A DNA stretch of 45,802 bases. Origin: Candidatus Mediterraneibacter faecavium. Its GTDB lineage: Bacteria; Bacillota; Clostridia; Lachnospirales; Lachnospiraceae. Below are positions 1 through 8,200 of this stretch, piece after piece (the stretch's first letter is position 1; each line of letters opens with the position of its first letter). The stretch is taken from NCBI GenBank assembly GCA_019119995.1, contig DWVY01000034.1:1-45802 (forward strand). Reading direction: 5' to 3'. The notes beneath the pieces are model-generated. The model did no database searches. It saw nothing but the letters and a program-made list of their open reading frames with translations, and was not told where the DNA came from. The translations under genes were made by a program, and so were the position numbers.

Positions 1-46
1 CGGGAAAATGAAATTGTCTGAGTGAAACGAGTTGTTCATTTTCCCG
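1..46. repeat. 12-bp inverted repeat at window edge
   Basis: The arms CGGGAAAATGAA (1-12) and TTCATTTTCCCG (35-46) are perfectly complementary around a 22-nt loop. It lies about 170 bp past the hydA stop on the same transcribed strand, so it could end the hyd transcript. There is no clear T-run, so a dispersed palindromic repeat is equally possible. The rest of 47-215 shows no gene I can support. Confidence 0.6.
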
Positions 47-215
47 ATTGCTTTTAGCTGTATCACAGGTTTGTTACTTTATCTTATATTCCGTAACCGG
101 AGCCGGAAGCATTCCCTCCCCGCCCGTCCCGATAACGTGGATCAACATATTGTGTCCGATTGATTTTCGGATGTTTCATGTTTTATCGCAAAGTATCTCG
201 CCGACAAACACAAAG

Positions 216-1958
216 TTAATTTACCGTACGTTTTATGTAGGTTGTATGCAGTATATGATGCGCTTTCTCGCTCCCCGGCGCGCCCAGATATTCTCTGTAC
301 AGTTTCTTAATGGACGGGTTCTCATGGGACTTCCGAATCGTCTTTGCCGCATCGTTATCATAGAGGGCTTTCGCACGCAGCGCCCTTACGTCCGTGAAGT
401 TCCGCACATTTGCATGTACCTGCGGCTGGCCGCCGCCGTTTACGCAGCCGCCCGGACAGCACATGATCTCGATGAAGTGATAGTCTGCCTCGCCGGAACG
501 TACTTTATCCATGATGGTCTTCGCGTTGGAAAGTCCGGAAGCGACTGCGACTTTCACGTCTGTCCCTGCCACATTATAGGCTGCCTCTTTGATTCCCTCT
601 GTGCCGCGCACTTCCATGAACTCAACCTTTTCCAGAGTCTCCCCGGTCAGCGTCTCCACAGCCGTGCGCAGGGCTGCCTCCATCACGCCTCCGGTGGCGC
701 CGAAGATAACTCCTGCGCCTGAAGATTCACCAAGCGGATCGTCAAATCCCTCATCCGGCAGGCTGCGAAAATCGATACCTGCTTTTCGGATCAGACGTGC
801 CAGTTCTCTTGTTGTGATAGAGATGTCAACATCCGGCACTCCCGCCGCATACTGGTCTTCTCTCTGAAGCTCAAATTTCTTCGCCGTACACGGCATGACG
901 CTGACGCACACGATATCTTCCGGGGCGATTCCCATCTTCTCTGCGTAATATGTCTTGGTAACGGCCCCGAACATCTGCTGGGGCGACTTACAACTGGACA
1001 GATGCGCCAGCTGATCCGGATAATAATGCTCACAGTATTTGATCCATCCCGGCGAGCAGGAGGTCATCATCGGCAGGACGCCTCCATTCTGCACGCGGTC
1101 AATGAATTCATGCGCTTCCTCCATGATGGTAAGGTCAGCGCTGAAATCTGTGTCAAATACTCTGTCAAATCCGATCCTCCTGAGAGCTGCTGCCATCTTA
1201 CCTTCCACATCCGTTCCCATAGGATAACCGAACTCTTCGCCCAGTGCCGCACGGACAGACGGCGCAGGCTGAACGACCACATGTTTTGTCTCATCAGCGA
1301 TCACTTCGAGAACGTCGTCAATATTGCTCTTCTCGTAGAGTGCTCCGGTAGGACAGGCGGAGATACACTGCCCGCAGGATACGCAGCTCGTATCGCCAAG
1401 CCCCATATCGAACGGCGAACCGATAAATGTGGCAAATCCTCTGTTATTCGGTCCGATGACACCCACACTCTGTACTTTTTCACACACGGCAGAGCATCTC
1501 CGGCAGAGGATACACTTGTTGTTATCCCGTACCATATGTACCGCACTCTCATCGAGCTCATAATGAGGCGTTTCTCCCGCAAAATAATCCTCGTCCGTCA
1601 CGCCCAGTTCCTGACAGAGTTCCTGAAGTTCACACTGCCCGCTGCGCACGCAGGAAAGACATTTCTTGTCATGGTTGGACAGGAGGAGCTCCAGCGTCCT
1701 TCTTCTGGAATCCATCAGTTTCTTCGTATTTGTCAGCACTTCCATGCCCTCGGACACCGGGTAGACACATGCTGCCACCAGATTTCTTGCTCCTTTTACT
1801 TCTACCACACACATACGGCATGCGCCGATCTCGTTGATCTCTTTTAAATAGCACAGCGTGGGGATGCGGATCCCCGCCGCCTGCGCCGCCTCAAGGATCG
1901 TAGAACCTGCGGGTGCAGTTACATTCAGGCCGTTTATCTTTAAATTTACATTTTCCAT
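216..1958 (-). CDS. hydA: [FeFe] hydrogenase catalytic subunit HydA (HndD type)
   Basis: Catalytic subunit of a multimeric cytoplasmic hydrogenase that reduces protons or oxidises H2, using electrons relayed from NAD(P)H and ferredoxin. Numbering from the GTG two codons upstream: an N-terminal 2Fe-2S domain has Cys38, 49, 52 and 66; a His-Cys3 4Fe-4S site has His98, Cys102, 105 and 111; two 4Fe-4S sites follow (Cys151/154/157/161 and Cys194/197/200/204). The H-cluster motifs are TSCSPGW (301-307), MPCTAKKFE (357-365) and a C-terminal IMCCPGGCVNGGGQP. The ATG at 1958 is preferred because GGAGGG lies 8 nt before it. It is last in the HydC-HydB-HydA operon, 15 bp after hydB. The first H-cluster motif has Ser where the textbook motif has a second Cys. 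About 580 residues is normal for the trimeric or tetrameric class. Confidence 0.95.
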   Translation of the reverse strand: MENVNLKINGLNVTAPAGSTILEAAQAAGIRIPTLCYLKEINEIGACRMCVVEVKGARNLVAACVYPVSEGMEVLTNTKKLMDSRRRTLELLLSNHDKKCLSCVRSGQCELQELCQELGVTDEDYFAGETPHYELDESAVHMVRDNNKCILCRRCSAVCEKVQSVGVIGPNNRGFATFIGSPFDMGLGDTSCVSCGQCISACPTGALYEKSNIDDVLEVIADETKHVVVQPAPSVRAALGEEFGYPMGTDVEGKMAAALRRIGFDRVFDTDFSADLTIMEEAHEFIDRVQNGGVLPMMTSCSPGWIKYCEHYYPDQLAHLSSCKSPQQMFGAVTKTYYAEKMGIAPEDIVCVSVMPCTAKKFELQREDQYAAGVPDVDISITTRELARLIRKAGIDFRSLPDEGFDDPLGESSGAGVIFGATGGVMEAALRTAVETLTGETLEKVEFMEVRGTEGIKEAAYNVAGTDVKVAVASGLSNAKTIMDKVRSGEADYHFIEIMCCPGGCVNGGGQPQVHANVRNFTDVRALRAKALYDNDAAKTIRKSHENPSIKKLYREYLGAPGSEKAHHILHTTYIKRTVN

Positions 1959-1973
1959 TCTCACTGCCCTCCC

Positions 1974-3761
1974 TTATTCTTTATAGATCGCGCCGAACCG
2001 GCATTTCTCTATGCAGGCGCCGCATTTTAAGCATTTCTCGGGATCGATCATATGTACTTCCCTTACCGAGCCGATGATCGCATCCGCCGGACAGGTTCTC
2101 GCGCAGAGCGTACAGCCCTTACATTTATCCGGATCGATCTTGTACTGCAGCAGGTCTTTACAGACTCCCGCCGGACACTTCTTGTCAACGATATGGGCAA
2201 TATATTCATCCCTGAAATAACGCAGTGTGGAGAGCACCGGATTTGGCGCTGTCTGCCCGAGGGCGCACAGCGAACTGGACTGGAGATGATAACAGAGCTC
2301 TTCCAGCTTATCCAGATCTTCCATAGTCGCCTGGCCTTTTGTGATCTTCTCAAGGATCTCCAGCATACGTCTCGTACCGATACGGCATGGAGTACATTTA
2401 CCGCAGGACTCATCCACGGTGAACTCCAGGAAAAACTTTGCAATATCCACCATACAGGTATCTTCATCCATAATGATCAGTCCGCCTGATCCCATCATAG
2501 AGCCGATTTTTTTCAGATTATCATAATCGATGGGCACGTCAAGATGCTCCGCGGGGATACATCCGCCGGACGGTCCTCCGGTCTGGGCAGCCTTGAACTT
2601 CTTACCGTTCGGAATGCCTCCGCCGATCTCCTCCACGATCTCGCGGAGCGTCGTTCCCATGGGGACTTCCACAAGACCTGTGTTGTGGATCTTTCCTCCG
2701 AGGGCAAATACCTTCGTCCCTTTTGAATTTTCCGTTCCCATAGAAGCAAACCATTCCGGACCGTTCACGATGATCTGCGGAATATTTGCAAATGTTTCCA
2801 CGTTGTTTAAGATAGTGGGTTTCTGGAAAAGACCTTTAAGGGCCGGGAACGGCGGACGGGGGCGCGGTTCTCCTCTGTTTCCTTCGATGGATGTCATGAG
2901 CGCTGTTTCTTCTCCACAGACAAACGCTCCCGCGCCAAGTCTTAATTCAATATCAAAATCAAATCCGCTGTCAAATATATTCTTCCCGAGCAGTCCGTAT
3001 TCTCTTGCCTGATTTATGGCAATCTCGAGACGTTTCACTGCGATAGGGTACTCGGCGCGCACATAGATATATCCCTGCGACGCTCCGATCGCATAGCCTG
3101 CGATCGCCATTGCCTCCAGCACTGCATGGGGGTCACCCTCAAGGATCGAACGGTCCATAAATGCTCCCGGATCTCCTTCATCCGCGTTGCAGCAGACATA
3201 TTTCTGATCCGCCTCATTTGCCGCGGCAAACTTCCACTTTAATCCCGTAGGGAATCCGGCTCCTCCCCGTCCTCTCAAGCCGCTGTCCAGGAGGATCTGT
3301 ATCACATCCTCCGGCGTCTTCTCCGTCAGTACGATGCCCAGCGCTTCATATCCGCCGGTTCCGATATATTCTTCAATATTTTCAGGGTTGATCACACCGC
3401 AGTTTCTCAATGCTACCCTGTGCTGTTTCTTATAGAAATTCGTCTCATTGAGCGGGATGATCTTGTCAGTTTTCGTCGTCTCATCATAGAGCAGACGTGT
3501 GACAACTCTTCCTTTTAACAAATGCTCGGATACAATTTCCGGGATGTCGTCCTCCTGGACCATAGAATAAAAAGTTCCTTCCGGATATACGATCATGACC
3601 GGACCGAGCGCGCACAGTCCGAAACATCCCGTCTTAACGACACCGACTTCTTCGGACAGGCCGTTGGCTGCGATCTCTTTTTCCAGTCTGTCCCGGATCC
3701 GCTGGCTGCCGGAAGAGGTACATCCGGTTCCCCCACAGACGAGTACGTGTGAACGATACAT
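1974..3761 (-). CDS. hydB: NADH-binding flavoprotein subunit HydB (NuoF/HndC type)
   Basis: NuoF-like subunit that binds NAD(P)H and FMN and passes electrons to HydA; in bifurcating enzymes it is the likely branching site. An N-terminal thioredoxin-like 2Fe-2S domain has Cys9, 14, 46 and 50. The NuoF core carries the nucleotide-binding GRGGAGFPTG (164-173) and the flavin-site GAGAFVCGEETAL (277-289). A 4Fe-4S site follows (Cys453, 456, 459, 499). A C-terminal 2x4Fe-4S ferredoxin domain has Cys547/550/553/557 and Cys577/580/583/587. The length of 595 residues and this domain order match HydB/HndC. GGAGG sits 9 nt before the ATG. It follows the small 2Fe-2S gene by 38 bp and precedes hydA in the same operon. 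Confidence 0.95.
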   Translation of the reverse strand: MYRSHVLVCGGTGCTSSGSQRIRDRLEKEIAANGLSEEVGVVKTGCFGLCALGPVMIVYPEGTFYSMVQEDDIPEIVSEHLLKGRVVTRLLYDETTKTDKIIPLNETNFYKKQHRVALRNCGVINPENIEEYIGTGGYEALGIVLTEKTPEDVIQILLDSGLRGRGGAGFPTGLKWKFAAANEADQKYVCCNADEGDPGAFMDRSILEGDPHAVLEAMAIAGYAIGASQGYIYVRAEYPIAVKRLEIAINQAREYGLLGKNIFDSGFDFDIELRLGAGAFVCGEETALMTSIEGNRGEPRPRPPFPALKGLFQKPTILNNVETFANIPQIIVNGPEWFASMGTENSKGTKVFALGGKIHNTGLVEVPMGTTLREIVEEIGGGIPNGKKFKAAQTGGPSGGCIPAEHLDVPIDYDNLKKIGSMMGSGGLIIMDEDTCMVDIAKFFLEFTVDESCGKCTPCRIGTRRMLEILEKITKGQATMEDLDKLEELCYHLQSSSLCALGQTAPNPVLSTLRYFRDEYIAHIVDKKCPAGVCKDLLQYKIDPDKCKGCTLCARTCPADAIIGSVREVHMIDPEKCLKCGACIEKCRFGAIYKE

Positions 3762-3799
3762 ATTTTCAAGCCTCCTTTTCTCTGTGTTCCGCCTGTTCC

Positions 3800-4180
3800 T
3801 TACAGGCTGTTCTGTGCTGCGCTCAGAGTATATTTGGTCACTACCTGTCCGCCCAGCAGGTGAAGACGCAGTACCTCCAGCGCTTTCTCGGGAGTCATCT
3901 TCACATAAGTCACTTTTTCTTTGCCCGGCTCCATCACTTCCACGATAGGCTCATACTGGCACAGGCCGATGCATCCGGTCTGTGTCACACAGATCTTTTC
4001 GCTCAGATTCTGTTCCTGAACCGCATCGGAGAGCGCGGTCAGCACCGGTCTCGCCCCGCTTGCGATCCCGCAGGTTGCCATTCCCACGACCACACGGATC
4101 TGGTTTTCATTCTCCGCGCGTACTCCGACCTTTCCCTGCATTTTCGCGCGGATCGCGCGTAATTCTTCAAGAGATTTCAT
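3800..4180 (-). CDS. (2Fe-2S) thioredoxin-like ferredoxin subunit (HndB type)
   Basis: A 126-residue thioredoxin-fold 2Fe-2S protein resembling HndB of tetrameric NADP-reducing hydrogenases. Candidate ligands are Cys37 in ATCGIASGAR, Cys64, Cys70 and Cys74 in TGCIGLC. The same GCxGLC pattern occurs at the N terminus of HydB. A helical N-terminal stretch (residues 1-25) precedes the fold. GGAGGAATCAT directly precedes the ATG. It lies between the ATPase-like gene and hydB, so the operon order is HydC, ATPase, HndB-like, HydB, HydA. Its likely job is an accessory electron-transfer subunit; the exact partner is inferred from gene order. Confidence 0.9.
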   Translation of the reverse strand: MKSLEELRAIRAKMQGKVGVRAENENQIRVVVGMATCGIASGARPVLTALSDAVQEQNLSEKICVTQTGCIGLCQYEPIVEVMEPGKEKVTYVKMTPEKALEVLRLHLLGGQVVTKYTLSAAQNSL

Positions 4181-4234
4181 ATGATTCCTCCGTTTCTGCC
4201 GCAGACAGCTGAACTGTCACATTGTCTCATTGTC

Positions 4235-4795
4235 TCAAATATCAGCTCCGCCGTCTGTCTCATATTTGTTCTGATCCAGATATTCCCAGATAAACAGGGA
4301 TACCTCGGGCTCCATAAATGAGATCTCATCGCCCAGCATCTCCCGCATTTCCCGGGTATCCAGTGTAAAACTCTTATCGTCATACTCATAGGTATACTTA
4401 AAATCAATCTGCTCGTTAAACACGACCAGCGTATGTATGGTAGAGCTGATATCACCCAGCGGCATCCTGTCAATATGCGATAAGATAAATACTGCTTTTA
4501 CTATTGTTCCGATCCCTTTTTCCGAATTAATGCTGAATGTCCCTCCCGTGCTCTCCGCCGCCTGCTTAAAAAACGGGAGCCCGAGCCCTACGATCCTTGT
4601 CGTCCTTGTTGTAAAGAACGGATCCTGCGCGCGTTTCACCTGATCTGCCGTCATCCCGCATCCGTCGTCTTTGATCACGACAGTCAGAGTGTCTTCTTTT
4701 GTATTTACGGACACTGTGATCTCGATCAGCGCCGCCTTCGCCCGCACAGAATTCTCGGCAACATCCAGAATGTTCAGAGATATCTCCGGCATCAT
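4235..4795 (-). CDS. HATPase-fold ATP-binding protein in the hyd operon
   Basis: 186 residues with a histidine-kinase-type ATPase fold and nothing recognisable as a dimerisation or phosphoacceptor domain. The N-box is AENSVRA (residues 13-19), the G1-box DDGCGM (42-47), and a G2-like VGLGLPFF lies near residue 70. The C-terminal half (about 105-186) is acidic and unrecognised. It starts two bases after the hydC stop with no strong ribosome binding site, so translation is probably coupled. Placement inside a hydrogenase operon suggests a regulatory or assembly role, perhaps serine-kinase or anti-sigma-like. This is inference: no phosphorylation partner is visible in the sequence. Confidence 0.85.
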   Translation of the reverse strand: MMPEISLNILDVAENSVRAKAALIEITVSVNTKEDTLTVVIKDDGCGMTADQVKRAQDPFFTTRTTRIVGLGLPFFKQAAESTGGTFSINSEKGIGTIVKAVFILSHIDRMPLGDISSTIHTLVVFNEQIDFKYTYEYDDKSFTLDTREMREMLGDEISFMEPEVSLFIWEYLDQNKYETDGGADI

Positions 4796-4798
4796 GGC

Positions 4799-5293
4799 TT
4801 ATTCGTACTTTGCCAGGATGCCGTCTATGTCGTCCACTGTCAGACGCCCATACACTTCATCATTGATCATCATGACCGGCGCGAGTCCGCAGGCTCCCAC
4901 GCATCGGCACGCATCCAGCGAGAACTTGCCGTCCGGCGTGCACTGTCCGCCCTCGATTCCCAGCTTCTCCATCAGGGCATTATAGATATCTCCGGAACCT
5001 TTCACGTAGCACGCCGTCCCGAGACAGACAGAGATCCTGTATCTGCCCTTCGGGTTCAGGGTAAACTGTGAATAAAATGTAGTGACGCCGTAGATCTTCT
5101 CCAGAGGGATGCCGGTCTGGTCCGAGATCATCTTCTGCACTTCATAAGGAAGATATCCGTATATTTCCTGTGCTTTCTGCAGGATCGGCATGAGAGCGCC
5201 TTTTTCGTCCCGAAGCTCGTCGATCACTTTTAAGAGCTCTTCCTCCTGCTCTTTCGTTCCGGAAAACGGAACGGTTCCTTTCTTAGCTGTCAT
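4799..5293 (-). CDS. hydC: NuoE-like hydrogenase subunit HydC (HndA type)
   Basis: 24-kDa-subunit (NuoE) family protein of 164 residues, first gene of the hydrogenase operon. A helical N-terminal domain (about 15-75, including the family-typical GVTTFYSQF) precedes a thioredoxin-like 2Fe-2S domain with ligands Cys90, Cys95, Cys131 and Cys135 (CLGTAC and CVGAC). It passes electrons between the flavoprotein HydB and the other centres. The start is set by GGAGG seven bases before the ATG. The downstream ATPase-like gene follows after only a few bases. Confidence 0.95.
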   Translation of the reverse strand: MTAKKGTVPFSGTKEQEEELLKVIDELRDEKGALMPILQKAQEIYGYLPYEVQKMISDQTGIPLEKIYGVTTFYSQFTLNPKGRYRISVCLGTACYVKGSGDIYNALMEKLGIEGGQCTPDGKFSLDACRCVGACGLAPVMMINDEVYGRLTVDDIDGILAKYE

Positions 5294-5621
5294 TCTTCAA
5301 CCTCCAATTCTGCTTTGGCAAAAGTCCAGTCCTGAGGACAGTGCGTCCCGGACTTCCACCCATTGTATGCTCATTAAAACAATGATATCACACGATATGC
5401 CGATACGCCACTTAAAAGTATGAAAATTTCGTCTATTTTACTATCATATATTTTTTTACTGAATTTTCCGGTAACAGTATCATTGTACTATTTCTGTTTA
5501 TACAATTATTGTCTTTTCCATATCCAGATGTTATACTGACTGAAACAGCATCGGCGCCGCCTGTTTCCGGCAGCCGGGCCGATGCAGTCAATGTTCGGTT
5601 TTGATTCTTTTGGGAGGGCTT
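5294..5621. promoter_or_regulatory. Divergent intergenic region between hydABC and the sensory cassette
   Basis: About 330 bp of AT-rich DNA separate the two divergent operons. For the plus strand a good sigma-A-like promoter is present: TTGTCT (5509-5514), 17 bp, TATACT (5532-5537). On the minus side no equally good promoter stood out. Near the hydC start the leader can form small stems (AGTCC/GGACT arms near 5320-5352) ending before a short T-run, a possible attenuator but weak. A TGATATCA palindrome lies near 5385-5392. I found no clear match to the Rex operator TTGTTAA-N4-TTAACAA by eye. Confidence 0.55.
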
Positions 5622-5966
5622 ATGACGATCAGAGATATGCAGAAAGTGCTTGACGCACAGTTTCTGTACGGCGAGGAACTTGCCGACTTAGATGCACAGT
5701 TTGTTTTTTCAGCGGATATGATGAGCGACGTCCTTGCATACTGCGGGAAATGTTCCGTACTCATCACCGGTCTCTGCAATCCGCAGGTCGTACGCACGGC
5801 TGAGATGCTCGATATCTGCTGCATTATCTTCGTCCGCGGCAAGATGCCGGATGAAAATATGCTGGCGCTGGCGAGAGGCAAGTCTATCGCCGTTCTTGCC
5901 ACAAAGCATTATATGTTCACCACCTGCGGCATCCTGTATGAAAACGGACTCAGAGGAGGTGCCTGA
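5622..5966 (+). CDS. DRTGG-domain protein
   Basis: About 114 residues of the DRTGG family, a small alpha/beta domain also found beside CBS domains and in phosphotransacetylase relatives, with no proven enzymatic role. Start chosen at ATG 5622 (MTIRDMQKVL), preceded by GGGAGG. Cysteine-rich patches (YCGKC, ICC, TCG) are notable in so small a protein. It opens the plus-strand cassette and abuts the RsbW-like gene, whose ATG follows the TGA directly. A second DRTGG protein is encoded downstream of the sensory hydrogenase, so the two may act as a pair. Role inferred as signal binding or protein interaction. Confidence 0.8.
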   Translation: MTIRDMQKVLDAQFLYGEELADLDAQFVFSADMMSDVLAYCGKCSVLITGLCNPQVVRTAEMLDICCIIFVRGKMPDENMLALARGKSIAVLATKHYMFTTCGILYENGLRGGA

Positions 5967-6389
5967 ATGGGGGATCAGCTTATCTTTACTTATGTCATCG
6001 ACGGAAATGATTTTACCCGTGCGGGCGAGGCCAGCAGCTCTGTCAAAAACAAACTGAAGATGCTGGGCGTCAGCAGCGACGTCATCCGCAAAACAGCGAT
6101 CGCCATGTATGAGGGAGAGATCAATATGGTCATCCACGCAGACGGCGGCACCATCACGGTCACAATATCGGATAAGGACATTACCATGGTCCTTGCGGAT
6201 ACAGGTCCCGGCATCCCCGACATCGAGCAGGCCATGCAGGAAGGATTCTCCACTGCCCGGGAAGAAGTGCGCTCCCTCGGCTTCGGGGCGGGGATGGGGC
6301 TTCCGAATATGAAACGGTATTCCGATGAGATGCATATCGACACTGTAGTAGGACAGGGGACAACGATCACAATGAAAGTCAATCTGTAA
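5967..6389 (+). CDS. RsbW/SpoIIAB-like ATP-binding regulatory protein
   Basis: 140-residue ATPase of the anti-sigma/serine-kinase type. ATP-lid motifs are visible: ADTGPGIPD (G1-box) and GFGAGMGLPNM (G2-box); the N-box region reads YEGEINMVIH. Such proteins either phosphorylate an STAS-domain partner or bind a sigma factor. No STAS protein or sigma factor is encoded in this cassette. It sits immediately between a DRTGG gene and the sensory hydrogenase, 14 bp upstream of the latter. Together with the ATPase inside the hyd operon it suggests a phospho-regulatory link between the two gene sets; this is inferred from position. Confidence 0.88.
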   Translation: MGDQLIFTYVIDGNDFTRAGEASSSVKNKLKMLGVSSDVIRKTAIAMYEGEINMVIHADGGTITVTISDKDITMVLADTGPGIPDIEQAMQEGFSTAREEVRSLGFGAGMGLPNMKRYSDEMHIDTVVGQGTTITMKVNL

Positions 6390-6403
6390 AGGAGGAACTG
6401 TCT

Positions 6404-7816
6404 GTGGGCACAAACAAATTCATACGTTCCGTAAGGCTTAGGGAATCCGCCTGCCAGGGCTGCATCAACTGCATCAAGTACTGCCCCACCCAGGCAATCC
6501 GCGTACATAACGGCAAGGCGCATATCATAGATAAGTTCTGCATCGACTGCGGCCGTTGCATCCGCTACTGCCCGCATCACGCCAAGATCCCGGTCTATGA
6601 TCCGCTCTCCGTTATAAATAATTTCAAATATACGGTTGCTCTTCCGGCGCCGTCGCTCTATGCGCAGTATAATAATCTGACAAATACAGATATTGTGTTA
6701 AATGCGCTGCTGAAGCTGGGCTTTGACGATGTATATGAGGTGAGCGCGGCTGCGGAGCTGGTGTCTGAGGCTTCCAGATCATATATCAAGCAGCATATGG
6801 ACGAAGCGCCCTTTATCAGCTCCGCCTGTCCGTCCGTGATCCGGCTGATCCGGGTGAAATTTCCCGCACTTATCTCCCGTCTCCTGCCCATCAAAGCGCC
6901 GGTGGAGGCGGCGGCGGAGATCGCGCGGGCGCAGGCGATGAAGAAGACCGGGCTGAAGCCGGAGGAGATCGGCATTATCTTTATCTCGCCCTGTCCCTCC
7001 AAAGTATCCTACGCAAAAGCTCCTCTCGGGATCGAAAAAAGCAATATCGACAATGTAGTAGCGATCAAAGACGTATACCCGCTCCTGCTGCCCCATATGA
7101 AACATGACGAGAGCCAGTTAAAGCCGCTCTCCCATTCCGGACGCATCGGCATCGGCTGGAGCAATGCAGGCGGAGAGGCGGGCGGTCTTCTCACGGACAG
7201 CTACCTTGCGGCGGACGGCATCGTAAATATCTTAAGAGTGCTGGAGGAACTCGAAGACGAGAAACTCCACGGGCTCACATTCGTAGAGCTGAACGCCTGT
7301 AGCGGCGGCTGTGTCGGCGGCACGCTCACCGTGGAGAACGCCTACATCGCCATGGCAAAGACAAAACGCCTGACGAAATATCAGCCCGTGTCGAAAAATC
7401 ATCTCGATGACACTCCAGAACTCCGGAATATATACTGGGCCGACGATATCGAATACGAGCCCGTCTTCCGCCTTGGAAATACATTCAAGGAAAGCCTGAA
7501 AATGATGAGCGACGTAGAGAAACTGACCGCCCGGTTCCCGGGACTTGACTGCGGCTCCTGCGGAGCTCCGACCTGCCAGACACTGGCTGAGGATATCGTG
7601 CGCGGGGAAGCGACCCCCAACGACTGTATCTATGTCCTGCGTTCCAATATCGCCGACCTGTCCCAGAAGATCGAGTCGCTGACACAGGGCGAGAAAACCG
7701 GAAAGCCGTTGTCCGAGGAGGAAGATGAAATGCTCCGCAGATATATCAAAGAACTGACCACGGAGCTGGCCTCATTCGGAGTGCCGGGAAACTACCGGCG
7801 CTCCGGACAGAACTGA
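6404..7816 (+). CDS. Sensory-type [FeFe] hydrogenase (group D-like, HydS related)
   Basis: 470 residues. Two N-terminal 4Fe-4S sites (Cys17/20/23/27 and Cys46/49/52/56) precede a hydrogenase large-subunit domain with diverged H-cluster motifs: SSACPSV (139-145), SPCPSK (195-200) and NACSGGCVGG (297-306). The Cys ligands are kept (142, 197, 299, 303), but the proton-relay Cys before the first is Ala, as in sensory HydS proteins. A C-terminal Fe-S domain has Cys383, 386, 391 and 408, the CX2CX4CX16C pattern of group D hydrogenases. A helical tail follows (about 412-460). No PAS or kinase domain is fused. GTG start with GGAGG upstream. Probably senses H2 or redox state and signals through the neighbouring ATPase, DRTGG and PHP proteins (inference). 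Confidence 0.9.
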   Translation: MGTNKFIRSVRLRESACQGCINCIKYCPTQAIRVHNGKAHIIDKFCIDCGRCIRYCPHHAKIPVYDPLSVINNFKYTVALPAPSLYAQYNNLTNTDIVLNALLKLGFDDVYEVSAAAELVSEASRSYIKQHMDEAPFISSACPSVIRLIRVKFPALISRLLPIKAPVEAAAEIARAQAMKKTGLKPEEIGIIFISPCPSKVSYAKAPLGIEKSNIDNVVAIKDVYPLLLPHMKHDESQLKPLSHSGRIGIGWSNAGGEAGGLLTDSYLAADGIVNILRVLEELEDEKLHGLTFVELNACSGGCVGGTLTVENAYIAMAKTKRLTKYQPVSKNHLDDTPELRNIYWADDIEYEPVFRLGNTFKESLKMMSDVEKLTARFPGLDCGSCGAPTCQTLAEDIVRGEATPNDCIYVLRSNIADLSQKIESLTQGEKTGKPLSEEEDEMLRRYIKELTTELASFGVPGNYRRSGQN

Positions 7817-7867
7817 TCATCAGGTTTCTGTCTGCCGGCCATGAAAAAGAAAGAGAGGTCATGACAT

Positions 7868-8200
7868 ATGAAATTACAGACTGTACTGGACCTTCCGGAA
7901 TGCAAAGTTCTGGTAAAAGGAGATCCAGCGCGTGAGATATCAAAAGTATTCTGCTGCGATCTTTTGAGCATCGCTATGGGAAAGGCCCCCGCCGACAGCG
8001 TCTGGGTCACTGTCATGGGAAACAAAAACACCCTCGCCGTAGCCACCCTTGCGGACGTGGCCTGTATCGTACTGGCAGAGGGCATCGGGATGGATGAGGG
8101 GACTCTGGAAAAGGCCGAAGAGGAAGGGATCGCCATACTCGCAACGGAGCTTCCGGTCTTTGATATTGCCCTCGAAATCCACGAGGCGGGCGAATCATGA
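7868..8200 (+). CDS. DRTGG-domain protein (second copy)
   Basis: 110 residues of the same DRTGG family as the protein at 5622-5966, with a recognisable core (LADVACIVLAEGIGMDEGTL and EEGIAILATELPVF). The two copies are clearly diverged, so they are not a recent duplication. Preceded by GAGAGGTC. Its stop overlaps the start of the PHP gene (ATGA), so the two are translationally coupled. Function unknown; the context suggests a signalling or binding module in the hydrogenase-sensor cassette. Confidence 0.82.
   Translation: MKLQTVLDLPECKVLVKGDPAREISKVFCCDLLSIAMGKAPADSVWVTVMGNKNTLAVATLADVACIVLAEGIGMDEGTLEKAEEEGIAILATELPVFDIALEIHEAGES

Noticed and set aside
1-40. A minus-strand frame MNNSFHSDNFIFP running off the window edge
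   Set aside because: It lies wholly inside the terminal hairpin and has no ribosome binding site. It is likely a by-product of the palindrome.
48-722. Plus-strand frame overlapping the end of hydA
   Set aside because: Antisense to conserved HydA motifs, with low-complexity cysteine- and histidine-rich content and no ribosome binding site.
1002-1847. Long plus-strand frame antisense to hydA
   Set aside because: Antisense to a strongly conserved gene, with no ribosome binding site and no recognisable domain.
5355-5480. Possible Rex operator between the hyd operons
   Set aside because: No sequence close to the TTGTTAA-N4-TTAACAA palindrome was found by eye; AT-rich partial matches are expected by chance.
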